From the NCBI GenBank assembly GCA_033439765.1, contig JAULSN010000001.1, forward strand, positions 7,502,001 to 7,566,000: a stretch of 64,000 nucleotides of DNA. The letters are read 5' to 3'. The stretch comes from Lasiosphaeria ovina (taxonomy: Eukaryota; Ascomycota; Sordariomycetes; Sordariales; Lasiosphaeriaceae). The position numbers were made by a program, and so were the translations under genes. Numbering within the stretch: the stretch's first letter is position 1; the number at the start of each line of letters is the position of its first letter. Under the pieces are notes generated by a model. That model made no database searches. It saw nothing but the letters and a program-made list of their open reading frames with translations, and was not told the origin of the DNA. Of the stretch, positions 45,730 through 57,463 are shown one piece after another.

Positions 45730-46806
45730 CTAATGTCTCCTCGGCGGCGCCTTATAATTCAGATTGGCTCTGGCGGACGTGGCCTGCTTGTGAAGCAGAA
45801 AGCGCTTATCCCAGACGCCGGACCGGCCCTCGACCACAGCGACGATCTCCTCGGCCACGCGCGTTGGGAACATGCCGCGTCCACTCCCCTTGGACGGCTT
45901 CTTCTCCACTACATCCAGGATCCACTGGAACGCCATCCTCCGGCGCTGGCGCGCTGCCAGAGGGACGGGGATATCGAGCGCTTTACCACCACCGGCCGCG
46001 CCGGCCAAGGCCCGTACGCGAACCAGAGGCGCCACCGAGTCGATTGCGATGGTGATGTATGTGATGGGGTCAAGCGGGAGGTGCGCGGCTGGGGGCGAGC
46101 CCGGCATTAGAGGCTTGGACGGGTTTATTTTCGGCGGGGGGGAGGTTCGGAGGTAGTTTAATATCATGGCCATGTCCTGCCGGCGGGCGTTGTCTTTGGT
46201 TAGCTGGCTTTCCCATAGACAGCAGCGCGGGGGCAATGGGGCGTGCTCGAGCTGAGATCTCACCCTTTGTGCTTTGCTCAACTTCCCGTCCCGCATAATC
46301 AGCTTCGTGAGCTGGACAACCACATCGTCGTAGCGGTGCTTCATGTGCATCGGCGACGGCAGCGGCAACTGTGGCAATCCGTATTTGTGGCCTTCGACTG
46401 CGGGGTCAAAGGGATTAAGGCCGTACGAGATCATTTTGAGCTTGTCCAGCGCCTGCAACACGTTGTCGGCGTGCTCGGACTCGTTTGTCTCGGCTTGGCT
46501 CTCCGGCTCCGGCTGTAGCTCCGGCTTCAGAGCTTCTGGCTCCGGCTCCTGCTGTAGAGCAGCTTCTGGCTCCTGCGGCTGGGCTGGGCTCTTGGGAGCG
46601 CTCCCGTGCAAAGAATCCAGCACGTCTTCATAGCCTTCAGGAAGCTTGGAAGCGGGAACGGCGGGAGTGGTGTTGGTGGTGTTTGTAGAATCGGCAAAGG
46701 TTCGCACGGGGACTGCAGCGCAACGCAGCGGTGGCCGCGCACTTAGAGGCCGTGGCCGTATGGATAGCGCCCGGCAAGCGGCCCAGACGTTCAACCTGGG
46801 AGGCAT
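45730..46806 (-). CDS. RSM7: Mitochondrial ribosomal protein uS7m, 329 aa
   Basis: Model: complement(join(45730..46176, 46264..46806)). The 87-nt intron (donor GTGAGA, branch GCTAAC, acceptor GGCAG) is in frame and stop-free. Removing it restores the typical S7 junction GKLSKAQR followed by DMAMILNYLRTSPPP. The N-terminus (Arg/Ala/Ser-rich, no acidic residues in the first 38) looks like a mitochondrial presequence, followed by a Glu/Pro/Gln-rich linker (about 60-115). The S7 domain covers about 155-329 with VVQLTKLIMRDGKLS, a C-terminal RQRRRMAFQWILD and RFLLHKQATSARANLNY near the end. It would bind the 3' domain of the small-subunit mitochondrial rRNA. The length is normal for fungal uS7m. 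Confidence 0.92.
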   Translation of the reverse strand: MPPRLNVWAACRALSIRPRPLSARPPLRCAAVPVRTFADSTNTTNTTPAVPASKLPEGYEDVLDSLHGSAPKSPAQPQEPEAALQQEPEPEALKPELQPEPESQAETNESEHADNVLQALDKLKMISYGLNPFDPAVEGHKYGLPQLPLPSPMHMKHRYDDVVVQLTKLIMRDGKLSKAQRVRSQLEHAPLPPRCCLWESQLTKDNARRQDMAMILNYLRTSPPPKINPSKPLMPGSPPAAHLPLDPITYITIAIDSVAPLVRVRALAGAAGGGKALDIPVPLAARQRRRMAFQWILDVVEKKPSKGSGRGMFPTRVAEEIVAVVEGRSGVWDKRFLLHKQATSARANLNYKAPPRRH

Positions 46807-49800
46807 TGTCGCCGGATATGTGTTTGTGTTTGTTTATGCGGACAATGTCACGAGATGTGACAATCGCGCTGCCCCCTGGAAATCAGTCGTTCTGGGGACC
46901 TGCGTCGCATATCCCGATTGAATATTCTCAAAAAAATTAGCCCACGACCCGACGTTTTGCCGATTTGGGAGATTGACAGGCCTGGCACTGCCGGGACGGA
47001 CAGGCTTCTGACGCTAGCGGCTAGCACTGACCAGAAGAGACGAGACCCAAGCTTCAGGGCACGTGCCTCTAGCAACGTGTGGTGGAAGCTGTTGTCGACG
47101 GCTCCGCACGGTACGAGCTGTCTCCCACCTCAACTTGCCCCACCCCACCACCACTGAGCTGACCTTGACCTGAGCTACTAATATCCGAACCTTAGAATGC
47201 CCCGCCAGATGCAAGACGTCGATCCTCAACCTCGATGCCTCTCCTCTGCATTAATTGTTACTCCGACTCTAGTCAGGTTTAAGACAAGAGACAAAGCGCA
47301 GATGTGTGCGCTAGCCAGCGCAGTGTTGAGGTGATCAGTCAAGTCCCTTGCAGGTCTTTGTCTCTTGAAGCCGGGGACCGCGTCAGATGACTTTCCCGGT
47401 CACCGCCAGTCTCCTCTCCGACCTAGGTCTAAGGTGGCATGTATGTACGGACAGCGGACGGACGCACATACACCTACGTACTACACTACCCCATAGCTTA
47501 ATTATCGTCCACCCCTAGGTCGGGTCTGTCTCTTTTCACGCTTAAGTCGAGCCTTCAGCCTCCCGGCGTGTCGCTCGGTGTTTCTTACTGAGCAGCACTT
47601 TGTTCCCGTTAGGTTATCGTGAGCGCCGGAGTTACGCTTCCTTCAGGTAGCGATGGACAATCAACGACGTACACAAATACATATGCGTGTGGGACGGAAG
47701 GAAGCCTCACTTTGCGTCATATTTCTCGTCGAGAAGGCACTCCAACGACGTCGGATAATGTACTCGATGTACTCCCTCGTCTATTCATTCATGCTTGCTG
47801 CTGTGATAGCCTGCAGCAGGTGCAGCTACATATACCACCGATGCCGGTGCTGCTGGCGCCGGTACCTCAGCTGCTGCTGTTGCCTTCAACAACTTTTTGA
47901 TGTCCAGTATATTTTGCGGCTGTGTATGTACGTGTACGTGTGTGTGAAAGTGGCATGCAGGTCTATCTGCACACGGCATCCCGCCGAGCGAGAGCCCACC
48001 AAGGCAAGGCATGGATGCCCCATCCCCATCCCATCCCCCACACAGACACACACCCTTTTCCCTTTCCCACCTTACGCAGTACTAGGTGTACACAGGTCGG
48101 GGCTTCTTCGTTCGTTCAGGCTGGTGTTGACACCCTTGGATACCCCCCACCCCCGCCGCCACTGCATGGCTAGTCGGTTTCCTTCCTGCAAGAGCCGCCC
48201 GTGAGCTTCCCGAAATGCGCGAATCTCAGCCGACCCTTGACACCCTCCGGCACAGTGGCGTGGTCACGGGAGTGGTTACTCCCCCCAGCGACAAACCTAC
48301 GCCAGAGGTCCACGTATTTGCTTTACTCCGGCATGTTGGGGGGAGGAATCCTTTTCCTCGGTTAGGTAGGCAGGCAGGCAGACCCAGGCACATCTTGTCT
48401 CACAAGATAGCAACTTTATCCCAGTCCATCACTCATAACCCCGCACGCCTTGTTGAGGTACATACGTACATGTACATACATCCGGGTGTGGATCTGTCCT
48501 CCGATGCCCTCCCCCCCCCCCCCATCTTCCCCATCTTTCATCAATGAGCGAGAGATCCCGGGAGAAGGGAGCTAGGCCTGAGATCTGGAGAAGGACGCAA
48601 AAAGGTAGGGAGCAGACACAGTTGGGGCAGGACGTACGCATTGCTCTAGACTGGCTACTTAGATTCCTTCGCACTTTTTGCACCCTGTTAGGGCAGTTTA
48701 GAAATAGCCATGTTCATCCCAACGTGGTAATTCCTCCCAAGCTCACTAGAGCTTGCTTAGCCTAGTCACCAAGGGAAGACGGACAAGAACCCTGCCAGAG
48801 TTGCTAGTCCGCTCGTCTCTTCTGGTCACATGCTTTGCATTGTCGCGTGATACGAGATAATTAGTGTTTGTTTTCTTTGGGATCCTTTTGTGACACCCAG
48901 ATTGAAGCTCTAGATATTATTGAAAATCATCAAATTACTAACAAACTCGTCTAAGTCGTATCGTCTTGTCGCCCCGAGCCCAGAAAACCCCAGAAAACAC
49001 CAAAGACCAGAAAGGCAAGCAAGCAAGTAACCAAGAAAGTCGGCCCAGTCCCTGCCGCCATGCTCTAAGCCGTGACCTAGTGGTCTCGTCCGTCTGGATT
49101 TTCCCAAGACCGTTTTACCTCTTCCGTCCCTATCTCATTCTTCTTCTTTTCCCATATCTCCCCCCTAGCCCTGAACATTCCATGGATCGAGCCCAGAGAG
49201 GCCATTAGCCCATTTCCCAAGTCCAAAGTTCCTGGAACGTTAGAGGGAAGTGAGGAAGAAAGGACGTGAAAGAAAAAAAAACAGAAGAACTCAAAAGGCA
49301 GCTAGTCTTCGTTCGTTCGCGACATCGAAAGACAAAAGAAAGAAATAAGACCCAGCCCAATGCTCCCCTACCATTTTCCATGACGCTGTATCCGTAAAAG
49401 AAAACCAAAAAGGGATCCGAAGAGGTCAGATATTTGATGAAGCGAGCCCGCTGTTGAAACTGAAAAAGATAAAATAAAAGCCCCCCAAAAGAAAGAACGA
49501 GTCAGTAAAAAAGACATTTTTGCGCCAAATCCGTGGAAATGTTGCCCGTTTTGCCGTGTGGCGTGACCGATTGTTCCATCAACTCCAAATAGTGCCAAAG
49601 ACAGAAAGGTAAACGCGTAGTGTCGGTATCATACAAGGGAATATGCGAAGCCGAAAAAAACGAAGTAGACAGAAGGAATACCGAAGATGGGAGAATAGAC
49701 CAAGAAGCGAGATCGAGCGACCTCGTGAAATCCGACCACACTAGAGGTTCTCTAACAAGAGAAGAGGACCCGAAGCAGAATCAAGTCCCCCCGGAGAGGA

Positions 49801-49887
49801 AGAGGATGGGGCAGCCGCCAGAGGTTTGGTGGTTTGCCGCCGCCTCGTTTTCCCCTCCGCCTTCGTAGCGGCCGTCTTCATCGCCTT
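46807..49887. other. Long intergenic region
   Basis: 3 kb with no supportable gene. It includes GTAC/TACGTA-rich palindromic stretches (for example 48458-48480) and a 13-base C run. The last 600 bases are the 3' flank of the dsRBD gene. Confidence 0.5.
48511..48523 (+). repeat. Poly-C homopolymer
   Basis: Thirteen consecutive C bases (14 counting the C at the end of the preceding triplet context). A likely site of length error or polymorphism. Confidence 0.8.
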
Positions 49888-50400
49888 CTACCATCCGCCC
49901 CGGCTGGCGGATGGCGACGCGGGGCTCGAACCGCTGAGGTAGGTCAGAGCCATCTCGGCAGCGTCCTCTTTGGCATTGTTGAGATTCTTCCCGTCGTACC
50001 AGAAACGAGCCTGGAGTGTTTTTCCATTGATAGTCACCCGGCTGGACCACGCGGTGCGGCCTCCTGAGACGTCATGGAAACGGAGGTCATCGGATCAGCC
50101 TTTGCAATTTTTCCTTGGTCTTTGTACCTCACGAGCGGGGGGAAGAGCAAAAGATGTCGAGATGGATTCTGGAGAGCAATGGGGGCATGACACCCAACGG
50201 TTGGGTTAATAAAGTTTGTTGCTTGACTTACCTCGTCTGTCGGATATAATCTGGAATACTGGCGTTCCAATCTGGATTTCCCGGCAAGCCTCTATTAAAA
50301 GTAAATGTGTGTCAGCGATATCAGCATGGCAAAGAAGAGAACGAGAGAGCATCTTACCATCCAGCCTGTCCTGCCAAGGTGTGCCGCTCTTATAAGACAT
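49888..50400 (-). CDS. Small dsRNA-binding-domain protein, 92 aa
   Basis: Model: complement(join(49888..50063, 50232..50291, 50358..50400)). Introns of 66 and 168 nt, all with GTAAG donors, link in phases 1 and 1. The protein is almost only a DSRM-like fold: MSYKSGTPWQDRLDEACREI (helix 1), IGTPVFQIISDRRGG, TAWSSRVTINGKTLQARFWY (strands), then NNAKEDAAEMALTYLSG (final helix with the conserved Ala-Lys...Ala-Ala pattern). Helix 2 is short on the Lys-Lys pair of strong dsRNA binders (NAKED instead of KKxAK), so it may bind weakly or act as a protein-protein module. It ends in a short Ser/Pro tail. The gene is spread over three exons and is easily missed because no single frame is long. Confidence 0.82.
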
Positions 50401-53400
50401 TGTTCCTTTGTCGGCCCCAAAGCGTCGTTTGGGTTTGGAATGATATCTAAGTGATGACAGGTGCAATAATCGTCTCCTGGTGTTGAGTGTTGAATTGGTC
50501 GAAAGTGAGGGCAGACTGGATATAGAGACTGGTTGATCAAAGTTCTTTGGCGTCAAGTCGAAAGTAGAAGTTATCGAGAGTGAGAATGAGAACTAACAAA
50601 AGCGAAGCTCGTGATGATGATGGTGGTGTTGATGATGGTGATGGTGATGATGATGAGAGATGTGTAGAATAGAAGAGTCGGGAGGAGTATTTGGTCGTAC
50701 TTTGGTTTCTTCTTATACTCCTTCGGTCATGATCTCAGGGAAGACGAAAGGAGAAGCGCTGGTACCATTGGGCGGGTCAACATAGAACAAGGTACAATCC
50801 GAAACCCGGATATTGGTGATGTGGCCGAAAGGGATTCGATATTATGGGACGGAAAGAAATAAGTCAATGGGTAGGTGCTTGCAGTCCCTTGTAACTGGCG
50901 TCTCGATCTTCGATCTCCTTCTCTGAGACTCTCTTCTTATTTCTAAGAAACAGTGGTTTCCGCCTTAAGTGGGCGGTTTGCTCGTCGCAAAGGTGCAGGA
51001 TGGCAGCGAGTGAATTACGGGCAAGGGACGGGATTGTGCATCATGGGCCTAAGTGACGGATGGGAGACAACTTATTGCGCTGGGTTCCAAGAAGTGCAAT
51101 TCTCTTCTGAACGAGGGGGCGAGGGGGAGAGGAATGGACAGGTAAAAAAAATAAGGAGGGAAAAGGACCAGTTATCTCGTGTGAAGAGAGAAGAGCTCGG
51201 CTGGCTGGTCTACGAGCTAGGTACCTTTTTTTTTGGTGGTTCTGCTGGCCTTCCTGCTGCCGGCGTGCGGACGGGGAGCTTTTCTTTGCTTTTTTTCTCA
51301 GGTCCGTTTTTTTCTTTTTCCTTCTTCTCTGCTGCCAGTGCGCCTCAACGTTCCGTACGCCAACTCACGTCCCTCTTGGTGAGGCCGTGGCACTCGGGAA
51401 TTAGATCCATTGGGACAAGAGCAAGCCAGGGCGCTAGCAATCGTGACGGCAGCAGCAACAACAACACGGCATACGCCGGGCTGTATGCACTGGGAGTCTG
51501 GCACGACGTAGCATAGATAGATGCACAGTACCTTGATAAGTTAGTGCGGAAACCCACGCCTGGAATCAGAGTCAAGGCTCGGGGCCCGCCGAGCTCGCAA
51601 GATGATGCAAGGAGGGAGACCGGGAAAGAAGAGAGCAGGCAAGACGAGAAAAAGCAATATGGTGAGTAGCCAGTCAAAGAAAGGCTTGTCAGCCCACCCG
51701 GCCGGCAGGTACGTACCTTATCCAAGGATGGTTCACTAAAACGTCAAGAGATTCTAAGGGAACAGGGCAAAATTGGGGATGTGTTGTACCATCAGACCGG
51801 CATTGACATTGTAGAGATCTGATGCCGGGATTCTGTCAGGCTGGGCAGGAATGCTAGAGCTTTGGGTGTCAAGATCTCGCAGTTATGAGTTGTCAGTGCA
51901 CTTCTAGATCAAATACGGAACCGTATGGGTCTTGCAAGTCTGCAAAAAAAAAATGCTGCAACCAAACCCCCTCACACAGTTTCGGGGACTCACCTCAATG
52001 CCGGGCTGGCAGTTGCTCGTCAAATCAAGGCAGTCACTGGTGGCGTCGGGAAAGAAGGAGGAGCCCGTACGGGGGTTGTTGTGCAGATCACCACTCGGTC
52101 TGTCGTCGACCGACCCGTCACATCTAGACGGGTGGGATGGCGCCAATTGACAAGCCTGGACTTGCTAGAAGCGGGTTCCGTGTGTTTGCTTCTTCCCATC
52201 TCAACTGCGTCGAGCCCGACCGGGGTCTTCCGACGACGAGATCCGAGCGGCCGGGCCAGAGGGGAACCGGTAGATGGACAATGGACACTAAACAAGCAGA
52301 CTATGCTCACACGAGCATCTAGCGTTGTATTCGCACAGGTACGTATGTTCATACATACTCTCCGTAGCCAAGGACCGATTATGCTGATGGGCCGTCACGT
52401 CCTAGCCATTGTTCATCTGAGCGACCGGGCTGGCGGCGATCAACCGCAAGTGATCCACACCTCCGTTCCCTCGTCCCGGTCCACCGGGAGCCTCACATCA
52501 GCGGCGAATAACTCCGTCGTGGGTGATTGCATGCCCAGGTATTGCACATACACTTATGTTGTGCAGCAATGAATGGGCATTCATCGGGCTCTAAAGGAAA
52601 CGGGGCCTCACCAACCGGACAGGGCTGCGAGCAGATGGCGCATCAACCTATCAGGTGGACAACTGCCTCTTTTTTAAGAGCTTTTGCGCTTGCTTCTGTG
52701 AAGTGGCTCTTCCTTGAGCCCCCATTTTGGCGAGAGACAGGCAGTCATTGGTTGGACGGCTCATGCTGAAAGCCCCGACAGAACACAGAGGCTGCTTGTC
52801 ACACGCTACTGTGCGAAGCTGTCTCGAGCACAACGCCGCAAGACACCAGAATACATCGGACCTTTATTGTCGTATCCATGTACTCCGAGATGGGAATGTG
52901 CAACTTTGTACATGTGCAATACAATGACACATTTGGGTGAGAGAGCAATGCACTTTGTCACTGGACACGCTCCGTAACGCCTTGCTATCTGCCTTGCCGT
53001 TACAGCGGCATAGCGCATCCGGGGACTGGAACCGCGGAAGTTATTATTCGAGAAGCGATCGGGGAGTTCGGCGGCGGCATGTCTGTACGGATATGGTAGG
53101 TAACCAGGTTCACGCGGTCCTGCAAAGCTTATCAGCCCTGTGCCAATCGCTGGTGGATCGTGCGTCGAGCAGCACACAGGGTCGTCCCGCCAGCACACCA
53201 ATAGGCCAAGCCTTTCGATCAACCTGCAGGTGCGGGTCGCCTGACAACGCGGCTCACGCACCCGCAGTGCGCTCTCTCAGTTCCAAATCCAGAACATGTG
53301 CTTAATGGGCTTCGCTAGTCAGGAGGGTTTGGCTAGTCAAGACGGCGAAGCAGGGACTGGCGCTGAAGACGTCGACTTTCAAGGCCGTTATAACAGAAGA

Positions 53401-55325
53401 ATACGGATAGAAAAAGCACGAGCCAGGCGTTCAACCTCGCCCGAGGTGATTGATGTCTTGTGAGCGAAAGTTCAACGCAGCCAGCGGGCGCGCACCCAAG
53501 ATGACGAGGCGACTCGGCAAATCAACCGTATCACGACAGCGGAGTGTGTTCAAGGAAGGCTGGCTGGGCACAACGGCGCCGGTAAGGTATGGATGAAGCC
53601 ACGGATGCCGGTAGTCGCTAAGGGCGAAAGCGTTGAGTGCTTGCCAGCGGGAGAAAAGAGAAACCGCGTGTGCAACATTGCGCAAGAGCCAGCCAGCGTT
53701 TCAGAGCCGTGGACAGCTGCGGCAACCCGCCCCCATGTTGTCCGAAGGCCGGAGCGGCCTTTCCAGTGGCACTCGGAGACCGGCTGGCCGTCGGGGCCTC
53801 GGAGAAGCATTGATACTGACGACATGGTCGGCGAAGAAGCGCATCGGAAAACAGTTGAGGCAGCGAGGGGCTACTTAAGCCTCGGCCATTTGAAGCAGGC
53901 AGCACAGAATTTTGCCACTGCGCGGTAGCATTGACCAGCTGGAGAGGTGGCTCGACAACCGACGATAGGACACGGTGAGATGGGACTGACGTTGCCAGCA
54001 GAGACAGGTTCCCAGGCCGCGATTTCGCGCATCGGCCCCAGCTAATTTTAGATGCTCGGGCGTTCAGGCTCACATGCATCAGCGAACCACGGGGTTTCTT
54101 GCTCGTTTGGGAAGTCGTCGGATGGAGCCTCACACGGGGAGTCCATCAATAGGTCGAGGTTGCGGGTGTACCTTTGACGCTCAGCCAGCAAAGCCGACGT
54201 CCTTCGGGCTACGGCATCTTGTCGCCGTAGCCACCCCCTCTTCCTTTGGCCGCTGCTCCACGGCCATCGCCATCGCCATCGCCACGGAACGCCTTCCAAC
54301 CCGACGATGGACGAGGAGAACGGAGATGCGATACCGAAGCCATTCTTTATACTTAGTCTCTCAGTAGCTAAGTACTTCAAGGTTGTAGTGTCGGATGCGC
54401 CTCCGCGTCGTTTGCGGCTTATCCTGCCTGGCATGGAGGCAGGCAGACCCGGCGGGAGGGCTCGCGGTATGCCAAGCCGGGCCGACTGTCGACGACGGAC
54501 AAGAGTTAATCCTCGCATTGTCAGTGTCTTGGTACCGGTACCACAACCTGGACCACCGGATCAAATCGGATTCCTGGTGGGGAGAAGAGAGTTGGTCGTT
54601 GCCAAGGCTGGGCAGCCTTGACAATGAATGTGGTGCGTCGTGGTCGGATTTCGGACAGCCAGGGCAAACAGGCGGATGTCCCCTTCTCCTATCTTACCCA
54701 CCGCGCCTTCTTTGTATGGGGCAGCGAAGAGCCATACGACACATTACCTGCCAAAGTATGCCGATGCTTCAAGCTTGGAGGTTTATAAGGAAGCCGCGAC
54801 AGACAATGGAAGCAGGCACGATTGGCACGCGCGACTGTCTCGAGTGTTCTCAGGTCGCCCGCCCAGGATAAGGTATCTCCACAGAGTCCACTCCGAGGCA
54901 AGCGCGATAGGAGGCCTGTTGAAACCGTGACGCGGCAGGTCCTTGGCTGGTGTGCCTCTAAGCTCCTTCCATCGAAGCATTTGAACTGCATGTCCAATGG
55001 CAAGTGCTCTTTCCGTCAACGGCCTTCCAAGCCTCCTTGACGCCATTGGCATACGGGGACTAGAAGAACTGAACCGATCCACGGAGGGATTGGAAAATCG
55101 ACCCTCTCGGTGCAGTGACTTTGACGGGCCACATATTTAGACCTTTGCGGCAGATTGATTTTTGGATCCTTCGAGACGGAGTCCACTCACGTTTTTCTAC
55201 ACGCGTATGCTCCGCCTACCTCATCTGTCCAGGCCGCTTCTTTCCCCAACCTGAACATATTTCCCTTCATTTTTTGACAATAAGGAAATATTGTATCCGT
55301 CTTAATCGCGAAATATCCCGTCGTC
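50401..55325. other. 5-kb region without a supportable gene
   Basis: Contains a GAT/GGT-rich imperfect repeat at about 50611-50656 upstream of the dsRBD gene. Elsewhere there are only short, mutually overlapping frames with no domains and no splice-linked exons. It is not strikingly AT-rich, so it is not an obvious RIP-mutated transposon. Confidence 0.45.
50611..50656 (+). repeat. Imperfect GAT/GGT trinucleotide repeat
   Basis: Runs of GATGATGAT and GGTGGT-like units in the 5' flank of the dsRBD gene. Confidence 0.7.
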
Positions 55326-56195
55326 ATGTCGTACCCGTAGCAGCAATACCAGAACAGCCCCCCTCCACAGGCCTACCATCCCCAAGGATACTCTCCTCAG
55401 CAAGGACCTCCACAGGGATATCCCCCTCAGGGATATCCTCAGCAGGGCCAGTCTCCCCAAGGCTACCCTCAGCAGGACCATTCTGCTCAGGTCTACGCTC
55501 CCCAGGGCTACCAGCAAGGACCGCACTAAGGGTAGGCCCCGCGAACTTCCTTCGTTCAGCGACGAGGTATCCGTCAGGGTTCCAAAATCTCCTCAGTCCA
55601 ACAGGGTTTATGTCTTTCGAGGGCTTGTCCCTTTAGGTGGCCAGACGGAGCCTGCACGCTGCCGCCCTTTCGAGCACAATTGCTAACTCGCTTTGCTTCC
55701 TCCAACTTAGTTACTAAAATGGCCCGGGAAATCAGGTACGCCGCGCAATGTGAAGAATGTTTCTCCCAACGAAGGGTCCGACGAGATGCCGTGTAGCACA
55801 AGAAGCGCAGATTGTGTTGTGTGCAGCAATCAAGCTGACAGGATGGCTTTTTAGATGAATTACGCTCCTCCGCAGCAGGAGAAGAAGAAGGAGAACGACC
55901 GCGGCTGTCTCTACGGATTTTATGCTGCTCCCATTTCCGTTTTCCTTCCAGTATCGGGGCTGGCCAGGAACGGAGAGCTGGCACACCGAGTTCTCTGCCC
56001 TAATCATGCCCCGACGAGATGCTTTTGCCGGCACGCCGTGAACTAATATTTCTTAACAGCATGGCCACATTCTGCTGCTGCTTTCTCTGCTGCGAGACAT
56101 GCGATTGCTGCTGCGATATTTGCTGCGAGTCGGCGAGTAACCGCCAGGGGTGCAAATCAATACGCCCGGAACCGGAGGGTAAAAGGATCCACTGA
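55326..56195 (+). pseudogene. Broken cysteine-rich CYSTM-like gene
   Basis: The ATG at 55326 opens MSYP, then TAG at 55338-55340, then a Pro/Gln/Gly/Tyr-rich frame (QQYQNSPPPQAYHPQGYSPQ and similar) to TAA at 55527-55529. After a likely intron (branch GCTGAC, acceptor TTTTTAG) comes NYAPPQQEKKKENDRGCLYG (from about 55858). After a further intron, with acceptor TTAACAG at 56059, comes MATFCCCFLCCETCDCCCD, ending at TGA 56193-56195. This is the layout of fungal CYSTM proteins: a PQGY-rich arm and a Cys-rich membrane-associated tail linked to stress tolerance. The TAG looks like CAG with a RIP-type C-to-T change. The expected donor after GCLYG has no GT. Both lesions point to a pseudogene, though readthrough or another start is possible. 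Confidence 0.6.
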
Positions 56196-57463
56196 GCAAT
56201 GTTGAGTCTTATACTGGCGGCCATTGCACGTGGAAGATTGATGATTGCCAAGGCAACGGAGGGACGAGGCGGGCCGTCGCAAACATGAAGCGTTGCTCAA
56301 GTGTGACTACCAGCCCCATCCAGCAATATCTCAGGTGGCATATTCAGCGATGCCGCGATATCCAGGGAAGGAGGGCATCAAATAGATGTTTGCTTCATAG
56401 AGGGCAGAGGGCTTGTGTGTAACCGTCGTTATGAGTGGACCCAATGTCAGTGGAAAGCTGAGAGAGTAACCTGCAAGGTAGATGCAAACCTAACCCGTAC
56501 TGTACAGAAAACCCTATAGGCAAGGTAGCTAGCTTAAGATACTGTAGAGCTTTCATGTATTTGTCGGTTTCCTTCTGGTAGCTCGCTTACCAAGGGCAGG
56601 TTTCTTGGAAGGTTCCTATGCATATGGTTATAAAAGAAGTGGCTAAATTTCTGTATGTACTGTACATAGCAAAATCCAAGTTGCAATCACAAGCTCGAGA
56701 CAGCAGGCAACAAAATCAGGTTTCGAGAAGCATCCTAAAGCAAAGTCTCCATTGATACCTGAAAATAACCACACTTGTATTTAATGCTTGTTATAAGCTA
56801 AACTAGGGAGTATTTTAGTTAATGGGTTTACCTCAGACAGGGGTTACTCCATCTCAAAGTCGGCACTGAATATTGGATCTTGCTTCGATTCAGGCGTTGC
56901 TTAAGCTCGGGCTTCGACCGAGTCACCCCTGTCAGTCAGAGGCCCAAGGAGAAGCAGTCCTTTGAACAAACTATAGAAAAAGTGGCCAGAACATTCGGTT
57001 TGCAGAGTTGCATGCCAATATCATACCAACCCATTTGTTCCCAGGATTTGCGTCTTGTTGGATTATTGTATTTTAATTCAAATTTTCAAACGAAAGAGGA
57101 TGCCTTTTAGTGTTAAATGAGGGGGTGGCCGGATACTTTTGACCCCCCGTTGTACCTCGGTTCCAGGGCTTCCCCAAGCCAACGGCGGAACATGACCAAT
57201 GTCTCATCTGACCTTGTCAGCCACCGACTCACACGGCCATATGAAAAGGCAATTCCTCTCCAGCTTCTACTCTTTGTTGCCCCTCTTCAGTTTTCGAATT
57301 CTGAGCTAAATTAAATCTTTATTTTACACGTGCGCAACGAACGCATCCCAAACTTACTTGACCCCATACTTGACCCGACAGCCCTGTGCCTGTACCTGTA
57401 TAGTACAGTACCGTACAGCGGCCATTTCCCAGACCCTTCCTTGCCGCCCCCTGAAGACAGAAG
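56196..57463. other. Intergenic, promoter side of NMO gene
   Basis: No gene seen. AT-rich in its second half. Confidence 0.55.

Noticed and set aside
53593..53928. 111-codon plus-strand frame
   Set aside because: Overlaps equally long frames on the other strand; no domain or splice continuity.
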